This document shows, one piece after another, positions 42,367 through 52,765 of a stretch of 64,000 nt of DNA. Source of the DNA: Clostridiales bacterium (GTDB lineage: Bacteria; Bacillota; Clostridia; Peptostreptococcales; Acidaminobacteraceae). The DNA lies in contig JAFGAC010000019.1 of the NCBI GenBank assembly GCA_016933835.1, positions 1-64,000 on the forward strand. Reading direction: 5' to 3'. Under the pieces are notes generated by a model. The model had not been told where the DNA came from. It saw only the letters and a list, made by a program, of their open reading frames with translations, and did not search any database. How positions within the stretch are numbered: the first letter of the stretch is position 1; each line of letters begins with the position of its first letter. Made by a program: the position numbers and the translations under genes.

Positions 42367-43948
42367 GAAAAACCTTCTTAATCATTTTTTTTATTTTTTT
42401 CCCTCCAGGAATCATTTCCATTTCCTCGATTGAAATACTTTTTGTCACAAAAATCATTACAAAATACAAAATGGCAGCCAACCCAATAGAAACAACAGTG
42501 GCCAAGTTAGTTGAAATGATCTGTTGAAGTGCATAATATGCGATTTTCACAAAAATCCCCATAGCAACACCCGAAACAACTGGCCCTAAAATATATTTTT
42601 TATATTTGATTTCCAAAAATCCAGTTTTGTTCAAACTCTTCAGATTCAGCATACACGCAATGAAATAAGTCGCCAACGTTGATATAGCTGCACCTTTTAT
42701 ATTCAACGACGGAATACCTACAAGAAAATAAACTAGGAACACTTTTAAAACTGCGCCGACAAAAAGATTCTTAGCTGGCGTTTTTTGATGTCCCATTCCT
42801 TGCAATACACCAGATGTCACTTGGAATAAAGACAGAAATACAAATCCAATCCCTAATATCTGTAATATAGTTGATGCACTTGCTACAACTTCTTTTTGCA
42901 TAGGATACAGCAAATACATGATTTCCTTCGCCATCACAGACAGCCCAATCGAACTCGGAACACCTATGATCAACGCTGTCCTAATGCCGTTTCTAATCGT
43001 TTCCTTCAATTCATCATATTTTGTTTTTGCAAATGATGCTGAAATTGAAGGTATTATACTTACTTGTATACCCGCAGTAATTACCTGTGGAATATTTATT
43101 AGCGCTCCTGCATAAGCTGTGAGTTGACCATAGAGATCATTCGCAGTTTCACTCAAGCCTATTTCTGTTAATCTTCTCATGACAATCGCTAAATCAATAA
43201 TGCTCATTATCGGTATTATAGATGCGCCTATTGTTATTGGAATCGCAACAGCCATCAATTTTTTTATAATTTTCTTTGATTCTTCCCAGGAAATTTTACC
43301 AGTTTTTATATGCATTTCTTTATACTTGAATTCATAAAGCAAAAAAATAACAATAAATCCGACTATCGCACCTGCTGTTGCTCCGAAAGTGGCACCTGCA
43401 GCTGCATAGTATTCACCTTTATCCAATAGCACTAGCGCCAAAGAAAGCCCTACAATGACTCGACCTAACTGTTCAAACACCTGAGATATTCCATAGGGAA
43501 TCAAATCCTGATGGCCATTGAAGTAACCTCTGTATACAGACATCATCGATATAAAAACAATTGCTGGCGCAATCGCTTGAATTGAATAGACTGCCAATGG
43601 GTTTTTTACCGCAACAGCAATCGTTTCAGCTAGAAAATACATAAGTAAGGAACTGATAAATCCAATAATCGTCAAAAGTATCAGCGATACTTTGAAAATC
43701 TTATGTGCACCTTCTGCATCTTGCTCCGCCAGTTTCTCTGAAACTGATTTTGCAATAGCAGCAGGCAATCCTGCGGTCGAAACAACTAAGAGCCAATTGT
43801 AAATCGGATATGGTGTTTGATAAAAACTCATTCCTTCATCACTCAAAAAATTAGCGAGGGGAATTCTAAAAAAAGCCCCGATTAATTTAACTAATATACC
43901 TGCTATTCCAAGAATAGCAGCCCCTTTGATAAACGATTTCTTTTTCAT
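42359..43948 (-). CDS. MOP-superfamily flippase (SpoVB/MurJ-like)
   Basis: Polytopic membrane protein of 529 residues with about 14 hydrophobic segments, opening SFIKGAAILGIAGILVKLIG and containing PNPIYNW-like PYPIYNWLL (about 46), and the EQLGRVIVGL segment. It belongs to the polysaccharide/lipid II flippase family. In Bacillus the gene at this place is spoVB/yabM, which flips lipid II for the spore cortex. The lack of neighbouring sporulation genes suggests a vegetative wall role here, such as lipid II flipping. Confidence 0.87.
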   Translation of the reverse strand: MKKKSFIKGAAILGIAGILVKLIGAFFRIPLANFLSDEGMSFYQTPYPIYNWLLVVSTAGLPAAIAKSVSEKLAEQDAEGAHKIFKVSLILLTIIGFISSLLMYFLAETIAVAVKNPLAVYSIQAIAPAIVFISMMSVYRGYFNGHQDLIPYGISQVFEQLGRVIVGLSLALVLLDKGEYYAAAGATFGATAGAIVGFIVIFLLYEFKYKEMHIKTGKISWEESKKIIKKLMAVAIPITIGASIIPIMSIIDLAIVMRRLTEIGLSETANDLYGQLTAYAGALINIPQVITAGIQVSIIPSISASFAKTKYDELKETIRNGIRTALIIGVPSSIGLSVMAKEIMYLLYPMQKEVVASASTILQILGIGFVFLSLFQVTSGVLQGMGHQKTPAKNLFVGAVLKVFLVYFLVGIPSLNIKGAAISTLATYFIACMLNLKSLNKTGFLEIKYKKYILGPVVSGVAMGIFVKIAYYALQQIISTNLATVVSIGLAAILYFVMIFVTKSISIEEMEMIPGGKKIKKMIKKVFHE

Positions 43949-43965
43949 AAATTGCTCCTTGAAAA

Positions 43966-43988
43966 AAGATAGAGCAGCGCTCTATCTT
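43966..43988 (-). terminator. Terminator after the PrsA-like gene
   Basis: 10-bp stem AAGATAGAGC/GCTCTATCTT with a 3-base loop, then a T-run on the minus strand. Confidence 0.82.
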
Positions 43989-44955
43989 ATTGTTGGATAT
44001 TTTCCATATATCTTGTAATATCTGCATTGTCGTACAATTGCGCTATACGTGTTTCAAATGTATCGTTAGCCAAAGTATATACTATATAATCTTTGAACAT
44101 TTGAATTTCATCATCACTGATGCCTTCTTCAATAAGACTGTTAAGTGTTCTATAATCTTCAACTTTTATTATATGATATCCAAAATCAGTTTCAACAAGG
44201 CCACTTACCTCTCCTTTGTCAAGGGAAAAAGCAGCATTCTCAAATTCAGGAACCATAACGCCTCTTGCAAAATAGCCCAATTCTCCACCATTTACTGCAC
44301 TTGCGGTATCTTCTGAAATTTCTTCAGCAATTACTGCGAAATCTTCTTCTCCACTATTTACTCTACTTAATGCAGCTTGAGCAACATCAATATTTGTCAC
44401 TAAAATATGTCTTGCATTCACTTCCAACTTGTAATTTTCGTACATGTCAGCAAGTATTGCATCATCTTTAGACACATCATCCTGTATGATATTGAAGTAT
44501 TCATCTACAAGTAACTGCATCCTAATTTGATCTTTTATAAATTCTTCATTTATACCATTCTCTTCGTAGAAAGCTTTCAAATTTTCATCTGCATCAGCAG
44601 ACGCTTGAAAATCCGAATAATACGAATCTACTTGCTCTTCATCAGCTTCAAAACCAGTTGCCAGTACTTCAGTAGCAATCAATTTTTCTCTTATCAGATT
44701 ATTCAGCAACTCTTCAACTACAACTTCTTTCAAAGGTCTTCCATTGTATTCTTCAGCCCATATGTCCTCGCCATATGTAAGTGTATAAGTATATTCAAGA
44801 ATTTTAAAATTCTTATTATAGTCTTCTAAACTTATTTGCTCTCCATCAACTTTTGCTGCCGCATCGGCCGGAATTACTTCTGCAGGTGTTTGCGCACATC
44901 CAGCAAATGAAAGTATTATCAATATTACCAATGATATCATCAGTGTTTTTTTCAT
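43987..44955 (-). CDS. prsA: PrsA-like lipoprotein peptidyl-prolyl isomerase
   Basis: Extracellular foldase anchored to the membrane. The 322-residue precursor has a lipoprotein signal (1-20) ending in the lipobox LSFAGC, an N-terminal SurA-like helical part and a parvulin domain (about 178-268) with ARHILV, GGELGYFARGVMVPEFENAA and TDFGYHIIKV. It stands between mfd and the flippase gene, an arrangement found in several clostridia. Confidence 0.92.
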   Translation of the reverse strand: MKKTLMISLVILIILSFAGCAQTPAEVIPADAAAKVDGEQISLEDYNKNFKILEYTYTLTYGEDIWAEEYNGRPLKEVVVEELLNNLIREKLIATEVLATGFEADEEQVDSYYSDFQASADADENLKAFYEENGINEEFIKDQIRMQLLVDEYFNIIQDDVSKDDAILADMYENYKLEVNARHILVTNIDVAQAALSRVNSGEEDFAVIAEEISEDTASAVNGGELGYFARGVMVPEFENAAFSLDKGEVSGLVETDFGYHIIKVEDYRTLNSLIEEGISDDEIQMFKDYIVYTLANDTFETRIAQLYDNADITRYMENIQQ

Positions 44956-45003
44956 TTTAATCCTCCTTAATATTTTGCCTAATCATTATTATAACTTACT
45001 TCG

Positions 45004-48000
45004 TCAATTATTTAAACTAATTATTTTTTCCAAAAAAGATTCCAGTTGAATTAATTTATTTCTCAGTTTGTCATTTTTATTCTTATAATAGAACAGAATA
45101 TACGGCTTATTGCCTGCATTTATTTTTATATCTCTTGGATATTCCAATGATATCTTTACAATTGTTTCAGGCAAAAGTGGATAGCCTTTGTCTAATTCCA
45201 AAACAAAACCTTTCTCTGACTCTTTTATATTAGAAAATGGTATTTTACTTGCCAATGCACGTATATGCGATATCGTCAGAAGATTGTATACTGTCAATGG
45301 AATGTCTCCAAATCGATCTTCAATTTCTTCTTCAATGCTATGCATATCTTCTTTTGTTTCAATTGACGATATTTTTTTATATATTTCCAATTTTTGTGCA
45401 ACATCTTCAATATAAGTATCCGGAATATAAGAATCCACCGCTATTTCTAAACTCGTTTCAACAGATATTTCTTTTTCAACACCTTTTATTTCTTTCATCT
45501 TTTCTTCAATCAATTTTATATACAATTCATAGCCGATAGCTTCCATATGTCCATGTTGTTGTGAACCAAGCAAATTGCCGGCTCCTCTTATCTCCAGATC
45601 CCTCAATGCAATTTTAAACCCTGAACCCAATTCAGTAAATTCCTTTATTGCAAGCAATCTTTTTTGAGCGACTTCACTCAATACTTTATTTTTTTCATAG
45701 GTTAAGTAGGCATACGCGACGCGATTGCTTCTTCCAACTCTCCCTCTCAATTGGTAAAGCTGACTGAGGCCCATCTTATCCGCATTGTAAATGATAATCG
45801 TATTCACATTTGAAATATCTAACCCCGTTTCAATTATCGTCGTAGCCACTAAGACATCAATCTCTTTATTGAGAAAACTCAATATCACTTTAGATAATTT
45901 ACCTTCACTCATTTGGCCGTGGGCATATTCTATCCTAGCTTCAGGCACAAGTTTTCTAATTTTATCAGTCATCGAATCGATATCTTTTACAATATTATAA
46001 ACAAAAAAAACTTGTCCCCCGCGATCCATTTCTCTAATAATCGCTTCCCTCACAATATTTTCTTTATAATCCATGACGTATGTCTGAATTGGATATCTAT
46101 CCTCAGGTGGATCTTCAATAATGCTCAAATCTCTTACACCCATCATCGACATATGAAGTGTTCTTGGAATCGGTGTTGCCGTAAGCGTCAAAACATCCAC
46201 ATTCACTTTCAGCGACTTTATCTTTTCTTTATGTCTGACCCCGAACCGTTGCTCTTCATCGACAATCAAAAGCCCCAAGTCTTTGAACACTACATCGCTC
46301 GACAGCATTCTATGTGTACCTACAATGATGTCAATCATGCCTTTTCTTGCTTGATTAATAATCACTTCTTGTTCTTTTTTGCTTCTAAACCTACTAAGCA
46401 TCTCAACTTTTATCGGGTACTTAGAAAATCTTTCAACAATTGTATTGTAATGCTGCTGTGCAAGAATTGTAGTCGGCACTAATATCGCCACTTGTTTACT
46501 ATCGGCAATTGCCTTGAATGCCGCACGTAGCGCCACTTCTGTTTTGCCATACCCTACGTCACCACAAAGCAACCTATCCATAGGTACAGATTCTTGCATA
46601 TCATTTTTAATTTCTTGGACACTTTTCAACTGATCATTGGTTTCTTCATATGGAAAAAGGCTTTCAAATTCTCTTTGCCAGTCTGTATCTTCAGAAAATT
46701 GGTGACCTTTTTTGCTCATTCTTTCAGAATAAAGTCTTATGAGTTCATCAGTCATATCCTCAACTGCTTTTCTAGCACGTGCCTTCGTTTTTTGCCATTC
46801 GCCTGTACCCAATCTGTTAACCTTGATCTTTTCAACATCCCCACCGACATACTTTTGGATCAATTGCATCTGTTCAATCGGTATGTAAAGAAATTCATCG
46901 TTCATGTACTGGATAGTCAAATAATCCTTTTTAATATTGTCAACTTCAACTTGCCGGATTCCTATATATTTACCAATGCCATGGCCTTCATGAACAACAT
47001 AATCGCCATCTTTCAATTCTCGAAAAGAGCGAATCATTTTTGAATTTTCATTGAATTTTTTAATTTTTCTTCTTTTTCGAGTTCCAAAAATCTCTTTTTC
47101 TGTTAAAACAATTGTCTTGGTTGGCAATAAAACAAATCCAGTTTCTAAAAAGCCCTTCACTAATGCAACTTGCGATGTCATCAAATCGCCTTCAATTTTA
47201 TTCCTGTAATCAAAAATAAAATCGTTTTCATGAGCGACCTTGCTGATTAAATCAAACTTTTCTTCATCATGAATAACTAAAAAAACACGATAGCCTCTAT
47301 ATTTAAAATCTTTTAAATCCTTTATCAACATATCCAATTTTCCAAAATATTCATCAACAGTTCCCATTTTAAAGCTGACAATTTCATCATATTGCAGATT
47401 CTCATCAAATGAATTAAAGCTATTTAAATTTATTACTTGCAGTTTATTCATTTTATTGTGCAAATAATCTTTTTCTACAATTATTTCAGATTGTCTTGGC
47501 AATACCTCTTTACGTTCTAAAAGATTTTTAAATCTCTCAATAAAATCTTCCCTGATATGGTCATAACGATCCATCACTTTATCTAAATCCATAAAAATCA
47601 AACTTGGATTTTCAAGATAATCTATAATTGTGAAAATTTGGTGGTCCATGTATGGCAACAATTGATCAAGATGCTCTCTGTAAAGTCCACTTTGAACATC
47701 ATCAATAAATGTTTGTTTTCCTTCTAGCAATAGGTTCTTATACAATTCATTCAAATCATTTTGACTGAAACACCCCTCAACTGCAGGTGTCAAAATAATC
47801 GATGCTCTTTTCTCAATGGATTTCTGTGTGCTTTCGTCAAAAATTCTTATCGAATCTACTTCATCCCCAAAAAATTCTATTCTTGCAGGATGTTCAAAAT
47901 CAGGAGGATATATATCTAAAATTCCTCCTCTTACACTGAAATGTCCAGGTGTCTCTGTTAACTCAACTCTTTCAAAACCCATTTCAACAATTTTTTCTTT

Positions 48001-48459
48001 CAAATTTTCAAACGCAATCTCTTTTCCAGTATCAAGCGGTATATAGTATTCTTTCCATTGGTTGAAATTCATCAAGCGGTACATTAAAGCTTCGATACTT
48101 GAAACTATAATCATATCTTTTTTATCAAAGACAATCTTGTTGATTGAACTAACACGTTCCCACAGCATGTCTTTGCTTTCAGTAAAGATATGACTCATCA
48201 TCAATTCTTTTTTAGGAAAAAATAAAACCTCACTTTGGCTATTTTCCTTTATTTCCTCATATATCCTTCTTGCCTGACTTTCAGTTGAAACAATAACCAC
48301 AGCATTTCTAGAACTGTGGTTATGCATATCTGAAATAATCATGCTCGCTAATGATTCCGAAACGCCATTGACATTAAGATGATGCATTTTGTTATTATAG
48401 GCATCAAATATTTCAATATAAGTTTTTGAATTTTTAAAAATTTGTTTTGTTAAAAGCAT
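45004..48459 (-). CDS. mfd: Transcription-repair coupling factor
   Basis: Removes stalled RNA polymerase and recruits UvrA to the lesion. The 1151-residue protein has a UvrB-like N-terminal region (about 1-300), the RNA-polymerase-interacting domain starting DGDYVVHEGHGIGKYIGI (about 480), RecG-like motor motifs including Walker A CGDVGYGKTEVAL (about 635), DEEQRFG and TATPIPRTL, and a C-terminal TRCF domain. It follows pth by 8 bases. Normal length and complete motifs. Confidence 0.97.
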   Translation of the reverse strand: MLLTKQIFKNSKTYIEIFDAYNNKMHHLNVNGVSESLASMIISDMHNHSSRNAVVIVSTESQARRIYEEIKENSQSEVLFFPKKELMMSHIFTESKDMLWERVSSINKIVFDKKDMIIVSSIEALMYRLMNFNQWKEYYIPLDTGKEIAFENLKEKIVEMGFERVELTETPGHFSVRGGILDIYPPDFEHPARIEFFGDEVDSIRIFDESTQKSIEKRASIILTPAVEGCFSQNDLNELYKNLLLEGKQTFIDDVQSGLYREHLDQLLPYMDHQIFTIIDYLENPSLIFMDLDKVMDRYDHIREDFIERFKNLLERKEVLPRQSEIIVEKDYLHNKMNKLQVINLNSFNSFDENLQYDEIVSFKMGTVDEYFGKLDMLIKDLKDFKYRGYRVFLVIHDEEKFDLISKVAHENDFIFDYRNKIEGDLMTSQVALVKGFLETGFVLLPTKTIVLTEKEIFGTRKRRKIKKFNENSKMIRSFRELKDGDYVVHEGHGIGKYIGIRQVEVDNIKKDYLTIQYMNDEFLYIPIEQMQLIQKYVGGDVEKIKVNRLGTGEWQKTKARARKAVEDMTDELIRLYSERMSKKGHQFSEDTDWQREFESLFPYEETNDQLKSVQEIKNDMQESVPMDRLLCGDVGYGKTEVALRAAFKAIADSKQVAILVPTTILAQQHYNTIVERFSKYPIKVEMLSRFRSKKEQEVIINQARKGMIDIIVGTHRMLSSDVVFKDLGLLIVDEEQRFGVRHKEKIKSLKVNVDVLTLTATPIPRTLHMSMMGVRDLSIIEDPPEDRYPIQTYVMDYKENIVREAIIREMDRGGQVFFVYNIVKDIDSMTDKIRKLVPEARIEYAHGQMSEGKLSKVILSFLNKEIDVLVATTIIETGLDISNVNTIIIYNADKMGLSQLYQLRGRVGRSNRVAYAYLTYEKNKVLSEVAQKRLLAIKEFTELGSGFKIALRDLEIRGAGNLLGSQQHGHMEAIGYELYIKLIEEKMKEIKGVEKEISVETSLEIAVDSYIPDTYIEDVAQKLEIYKKISSIETKEDMHSIEEEIEDRFGDIPLTVYNLLTISHIRALASKIPFSNIKESEKGFVLELDKGYPLLPETIVKISLEYPRDIKINAGNKPYILFYYKNKNDKLRNKLIQLESFLEKIISLNN

Positions 48460-48467
48460 CTCTTCAC

Positions 48468-49025
48468 CTAACCGTTATATTTGTTCATTGAAGCATCTAT
48501 TCCATTCAATATGAATTCTTCAATCGCCTCTTCAGCTTTTACTACCACTTCTCTTAATTCATCCCAATCTTCTTTAGGAAATCTTTCCAGCACATAGTCC
48601 ACCAGGGCTCTATCAATTGCTTTTCCAACCCCGAATCTCAGTCTGGGAAACTTATCAGATTGTAAATGAAAAAGGATATTTTTCATCCCGTTATGAGTTC
48701 CACCGCTGCCTTGTTTTCTGATTCTGATTTTACCGAATTCAACATCGATATCATCATGGACCACCATTACATTTTCTAATTCAATCCCATAGTAGTTGAC
48801 CGCAGAAAGCACTGCTTCACCAGACAAATTCATATAAGTTTGGGGTTTCAGTAAAATCACTTTTTCGTTTCCTACTCTGATTTCACAAAAATATGACTTG
48901 TATTTCACTTTTGAAATAGGTGTTTTATATTTCATAGCCATATAATCGAGAACAATAAATCCAATATTATGCCTCGTCATTTCATATTTTTTCCCCGGAT
49001 TTCCTAGCCCGACAATCAATTTCAT
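48468..49025 (-). CDS. pth: Peptidyl-tRNA hydrolase
   Basis: Recycles peptidyl-tRNA released from ribosomes. The 185-residue protein has GLGNPGKKYEMTRHNIGF (catalytic histidine at about 20), the LKPQTYMNLSG segment and VVHDDIDVEFGKIRIR with the catalytic aspartate. The ATG at 49025 follows GGAGG by 5 bases; the longer frame begins in the prs terminator and adds a false hydrophobic N-terminus. Confidence 0.96.
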   Translation of the reverse strand: MKLIVGLGNPGKKYEMTRHNIGFIVLDYMAMKYKTPISKVKYKSYFCEIRVGNEKVILLKPQTYMNLSGEAVLSAVNYYGIELENVMVVHDDIDVEFGKIRIRKQGSGGTHNGMKNILFHLQSDKFPRLRFGVGKAIDRALVDYVLERFPKEDWDELREVVVKAEEAIEEFILNGIDASMNKYNG

Positions 49026-49058
49026 AAATACCTCCAACAAAAACATTATAGCACAAAA

Positions 49059-49084
49059 ATGACCGAGCAAAATTGCTCAGTCAT
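49059..49084 (-). terminator. Terminator after prs
   Basis: 11-bp stem ATGACTGAGCA/TGCTCGGTCAT (one G-U pair) with a 4-base loop, then TTTTTG on the minus strand. The G-U pair shows that it works on the minus strand. Confidence 0.82.
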
Positions 49085-49102
49085 GATAGAATTAATTTCT
49101 TT

Positions 49103-50053
49103 TTAATCAAATAGCGTTGATATGGAATCATTATTGAATATTCTTCTGATTGATTCAGCAAATACTGAAGATACAGTCAATTCAGTTATATTCTTCAATC
49201 GCATGTCATCAGCCAATCTTATAGTATCCAGAACGACTAATTCTGTTATGTCAGATTTTTTTATTCGATCGATAGCTGGTCCTGATAAAACTGCATGTGT
49301 GCAACAAGCATATACTTCTTTAGCGCCCATTTCCTTAAGTGCCTGCGCACCATTTGTTATGGTTCCAGCCGTATCAATCATGTCGTCGATCAAAATAACA
49401 TTTTTGCCTTCTACTTCACCGATAATATTCATGATTTCAGAAACATTGGCTTCAGGTCTTGTTTTATCAATTATAGCGATCGAACAATTCAATCGATCTG
49501 CAAATGCACGTGCTCTTGTAACACTTCCTAAATCCGGTGAGACAACTACTAAATCATTTAAATTTTTCTTGAGGAAATAATCAGACAAAATAGGCGACCC
49601 CACTAAATGATCTACCGGTAAGTCAAAATATCCTTGGATTTGAGGTGCATGAAGATCCATTGTCAAAACGCGGTCTGCACCAGCTGATGTAATCAAATTG
49701 GCAACCAATTTAGCTGAAATCGGATCTCTTGCTTTAGCTTTTCTATCCTGTCTTGCATAACCATAATAGGGTACAACTGCTGTGATTCTTCCTGCTGATG
49801 CTCTTTTAAGTGCATCAATCATAATAAGTAATTCCATTAAATTTTTGTTCACCATCGGAGGTGATACTGATTGAATGACAAATACATCTGCCCCTCTGAC
49901 TGTTTCACCAATATTAACTGAAATTTCACCATCACTAAAAGTTTTTACCGTGGCATCTCCAAGAGGAATTCCCAATTCTGTACAAATCTTTTGTGCCAAT
50001 TCTGGATTTGAATTACCTGAAAAAATTTTAATTTTTCTACCATTAGCGTACAT
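49103..50053 (-). CDS. prs: Ribose-phosphate pyrophosphokinase
   Basis: Makes PRPP for nucleotide, histidine and tryptophan synthesis. The 316-residue class I enzyme has the ATP-side FSDGEI segment, the catalytic flexible-loop region [12 protein letters not shown] (about 97), [12 protein letters not shown] and the PRPP-binding DDMIDTAGT motif (about 220). It follows glmU by 12 bases, the standard Firmicutes order. Confidence 0.97.
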   Translation of the reverse strand: MYANGRKIKIFSGNSNPELAQKICTELGIPLGDATVKTFSDGEISVNIGETVRGADVFVIQSVSPPMVNKNLMELLIMIDALKRASAGRITAVVPYYGYARQDRKAKARDPISAKLVANLITSAGADRVLTMDLHAPQIQGYFDLPVDHLVGSPILSDYFLKKNLNDLVVVSPDLGSVTRARAFADRLNCSIAIIDKTRPEANVSEIMNIIGEVEGKNVILIDDMIDTAGTITNGAQALKEMGAKEVYACCTHAVLSGPAIDRIKKSDITELVVLDTIRLADDMRLKNITELTVSSVFAESIRRIFNNDSISTLFD

Positions 50054-50065
50054 ATAGCCCTCCTA

Positions 50066-51430
50066 CTATTTCATTCTTTTGCGTTTAACCCAATCCTCAA
50101 TATTCCGCTGTTTTTCTCTTCCAATAGCTAATGAATACTCAGGAACTTCAATTGTAACCGTTGTTCCTGCAGCAACATATGCATTTTCTCTTACTGTTAC
50201 CGGGGCAATAAGATTGACATTGCATCCCACAAATGAATTGTCTTCAATAACTGTTCGATTTTTGTTGATTCCATCATAATTGACAAAAACAACACCGCAG
50301 CCAAGATTGACATTTTCACCGACATCACCATCACCGACATAAGTCAAGTGGGATATCTTTGTACCATTCCCGATATTTGAATTTTTGACTTCAACAAAAT
50401 CTCCAATTTTAACTTCATTTCCGATGTTTGAATTCGGACGAACATACGCATACGGACCAACATTGGTATTGAATCCAATATGGCTTCTTAGTATTTGAGA
50501 TTCCTTCACTGAAGTTCCAGATTCAATTATAGAGCTTTCAATCACAGCTCGCGGTCCAATTTCACAATTTTCACCGATTACTGTATTTCCTCTTAAAAAA
50601 GATCCCGGATGTACAATTGTATCTTTTCCAATAATGACATCCAATTCAATATATGTATTATCAGGGTCAATTATCGTTACACCCTCTAACATCATATTTT
50701 CATTGATTCTCTTTTTCATTATTTTTTCAGCTTCAGCCAATTGAACACGGTTATTGATTCCTAATACTTCCGAATAATCTTGTATACAATATGCGTCTAC
50801 ATTATAACCCTGTTGATTGAAAATTTCTACTATATCAGTCAAATAAAATTCATTTTGTTTGTTTTTATTTCTTATGTCATTAATGTGCTCTAACAACAAT
50901 GTACTATTCATTAAATAAATTCCACTGTTGACCTCTTTTACCATTTTTTCACTTTCATTTGCATCTTTTTCTTCGACTATTTTAAAAAGTTTATCATTCT
51001 CAATAATGACTCTGCCATAACCAAAAGGTTCAGAAATATTCATTGTCAAAACACTTAAATCAGAGTTTTTTTCTTGATGAAATTCAATGAATTCATTGAT
51101 GGTTTTTTCTTTTATCAAAGGTGTATCACCATATAAAATCAAAACCAGACTATCCTTCTCTATATGGTCAACTGCCATTCTGACAGCATGACCTGTTCCC
51201 AACTGCTTTTCTTGAACAACAAAATCAACATCTAAATGCGTAAGTGAATTTTTTACTATTTCAGCCTGATGTCCGATAACAACAACCGGACGCTCATCAC
51301 TTATTTTTTTTGATAGACGAATAACATGTTCCGTCAAAGAGATTCCTGTTATTTTATGAAGCACTTTAGGAATATCCGATTTCATTCGAGTTCCCTGGCC
51401 TGCTGCCAATATGATTGATTTAACTTTCAT
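50066..51430 (-). CDS. glmU: Bifunctional UDP-GlcNAc pyrophosphorylase / GlcN-1-P acetyltransferase
   Basis: Makes UDP-GlcNAc for wall synthesis. The 454-residue protein has the uridyltransferase domain (1-230) with LAAGQGTRMKS at the start, and a left-handed beta-helix domain (about 250-440) with hexapeptide repeats and the acetyl-transfer segments VGPYAYVRP and HLTYVGDGDVG. The ATG at 51430 follows GGAGGG by 5 bases; the longer frame starts within that site. Confidence 0.96.
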   Translation of the reverse strand: MKVKSIILAAGQGTRMKSDIPKVLHKITGISLTEHVIRLSKKISDERPVVVIGHQAEIVKNSLTHLDVDFVVQEKQLGTGHAVRMAVDHIEKDSLVLILYGDTPLIKEKTINEFIEFHQEKNSDLSVLTMNISEPFGYGRVIIENDKLFKIVEEKDANESEKMVKEVNSGIYLMNSTLLLEHINDIRNKNKQNEFYLTDIVEIFNQQGYNVDAYCIQDYSEVLGINNRVQLAEAEKIMKKRINENMMLEGVTIIDPDNTYIELDVIIGKDTIVHPGSFLRGNTVIGENCEIGPRAVIESSIIESGTSVKESQILRSHIGFNTNVGPYAYVRPNSNIGNEVKIGDFVEVKNSNIGNGTKISHLTYVGDGDVGENVNLGCGVVFVNYDGINKNRTVIEDNSFVGCNVNLIAPVTVRENAYVAAGTTVTIEVPEYSLAIGREKQRNIEDWVKRKRMK

Positions 51431-51450
51431 TTTTCCCTCCAATAAGTAAA

Positions 51451-51472
51451 AAGAGATTCAATGGAATCTCTT
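51451..51472 (-). terminator. Terminator after spoVG
   Basis: 9-bp stem AAGAGATTC/GAATCTCTT with a 4-base loop, then a T-run on the minus strand; it overlaps the spoVG stop and may limit read-through to glmU. Confidence 0.78.
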
Positions 51473-51746
51473 ATTCTGTAATACTAGCTTCTAATTTTGC
51501 CTTTTCATATTCTTCAAATATTCTTTCCTGGATCAAATTTCTTGCGTCTGAATTGATTGGATGTGCAATATCCCTATAATCACCTTCAGATACTTTTCTA
51601 CTCGGCATTGCAACAAACAAACCATTTTGTCCCTCGATAATTTTGATATCATGAACTACGAATGCATCATCAAATGTTACCGAAACAATTGCCTTCATCT
51701 TTCCTTCATCATTCAATTTTCTAATTCTAACATCTGTAATATTCAT
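51471..51746 (-). CDS. spoVG: SpoVG-family regulatory protein
   Basis: Small nucleic-acid-binding protein that affects septation and gene expression; it occurs in non-sporulating genera such as Listeria and Staphylococcus. The 91-residue product begins [20 protein letters not shown] and has [25 protein letters not shown] ([11 protein letters not shown], then [10 protein letters not shown]). The ATG at 51746 is the real start; a TTG seven codons earlier lies before the ribosome site. The protein is near the family length of about 95. Confidence 0.95.
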   Translation of the reverse strand: MNITDVRIRKLNDEGKMKAIVSVTFDDAFVVHDIKIIEGQNGLFVAMPSRKVSEGDYRDIAHPINSDARNLIQERIFEEYEKAKLEASITE

Positions 51747-51798
51747 ACGTACCCTACCTTTCGTCAAGTGAATTTATCCAATTAAAGCATATCATATT

Positions 51799-51827
51799 TT
51801 TATAATAAATTGTAATATTTTTAACAA
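51799..51827 (-). promoter_or_regulatory. Possible promoter of spoVG
   Basis: Minus strand TTGTTA (827-822), 17-base spacer, TATAAA (804-799). It looks like sigma-A; I saw no clear sigma-H promoter. Confidence 0.4.
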
Positions 51828-51828
51828 A

Positions 51829-52623
51829 TTATTCAATTTCTGAATGAATAATAATACGACCCTCTACTACGTCCATTTTAAGGATAGAGTAGTACCCATC
51901 AATCATTTTTTTCTTCTGACTGATGTTTTCCATAAACACCGCCGTTCCAACAACTTCAGAATCGAATTCTCTCACAAGATCCATCATCCCTCTAATTGTT
52001 CCCCCGCCTTTTAGAAAATCATCAACAATAAGAACCTTACTTCTTGCTTTTATTGATTTTTTAGCGCAATACATTGTCTGAAGTTTCCCGGTGGTCCCAG
52101 AGACATAATTAATACTGATGGTTGCTCCTTCTGAAACACGATTCCCTTTTCTAGCTACAACCAGTGGTGTGTTTAAATAATCAGCCGTCATCAACGCCAA
52201 TGGAATTCCCTTTGTTTCAACAGTCATGACATAATCAATGTCATAATTCGAAAATTCTTGGGCTATCAATTCACCAAATCCCTTTACTCTATGTGGATTA
52301 TAAAGAATATCCGCATAATACAAAAATCCACCTGGAATCAGTCGATCTGAATCCATCAATTCTGCCACAGTATCTTCGATTAATTTTTTCTTGTTATCAT
52401 CACTAATGAAGGGTTTGATTACAACGCCACCTGATGCACCTGTAATCGTTTCAATCCTTCCAAGTTTAAGCTCAGCTAATATATTCTTAAGTATCACAAT
52501 ATCTTCACTGATACTAGACTTTGCAGCATCAAGCTGCTCGGCAAAATAATTCAAGGTAAAAATCTGACCTGGTTTATCCATCAAGGTCTTTAATATTGCG
52601 CCAACTCTCATATTTCTCTTCAT
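51829..52623 (-). CDS. purR: Pur operon repressor PurR
   Basis: Regulates purine genes and senses PRPP. The 264-residue protein has an N-terminal winged helix (about 1-75; FAEQLDAAKSSISEDIVILK) and a phosphoribosyltransferase-like domain with the PRPP-binding segment KVLIVDDFLKGGGT (about 195). It is the first minus-strand gene of the conserved block and is divergent from murC. Confidence 0.94.
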   Translation of the reverse strand: MKRNMRVGAILKTLMDKPGQIFTLNYFAEQLDAAKSSISEDIVILKNILAELKLGRIETITGASGGVVIKPFISDDNKKKLIEDTVAELMDSDRLIPGGFLYYADILYNPHRVKGFGELIAQEFSNYDIDYVMTVETKGIPLALMTADYLNTPLVVARKGNRVSEGATISINYVSGTTGKLQTMYCAKKSIKARSKVLIVDDFLKGGGTIRGMMDLVREFDSEVVGTAVFMENISQKKKMIDGYYSILKMDVVEGRIIIHSEIE

Positions 52624-52659
52624 TTAACCACCCACCCTATATCTACATCTTTTACTGTA

Positions 52660-52688
52660 ATTCTATTCATTTTTTATCAACTAATCAA
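52660..52688 (-). promoter_or_regulatory. Probable promoter of purR
   Basis: Minus strand TTGATT (688-683), 17-base spacer, TAGAAT (665-660), about 37 bases from the start codon. Confidence 0.5.
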
Positions 52689-52705
52689 TTGATTTAACAA
52701 AATTA

Positions 52706-52734
52706 TTTAATTAAATAGAGAAATATGATATAAT
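52706..52734 (+). promoter_or_regulatory. Probable promoter of murC
   Basis: Perfect -10 TATAAT at 52729-52734 with a weak -35 (TTTAAT, 52706-52711, 17-base spacer). It is back-to-back with the purR promoter. Confidence 0.45.
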
Positions 52735-52765
52735 TCATCTTGCATTAATGGTTAGGAGAGGTAAA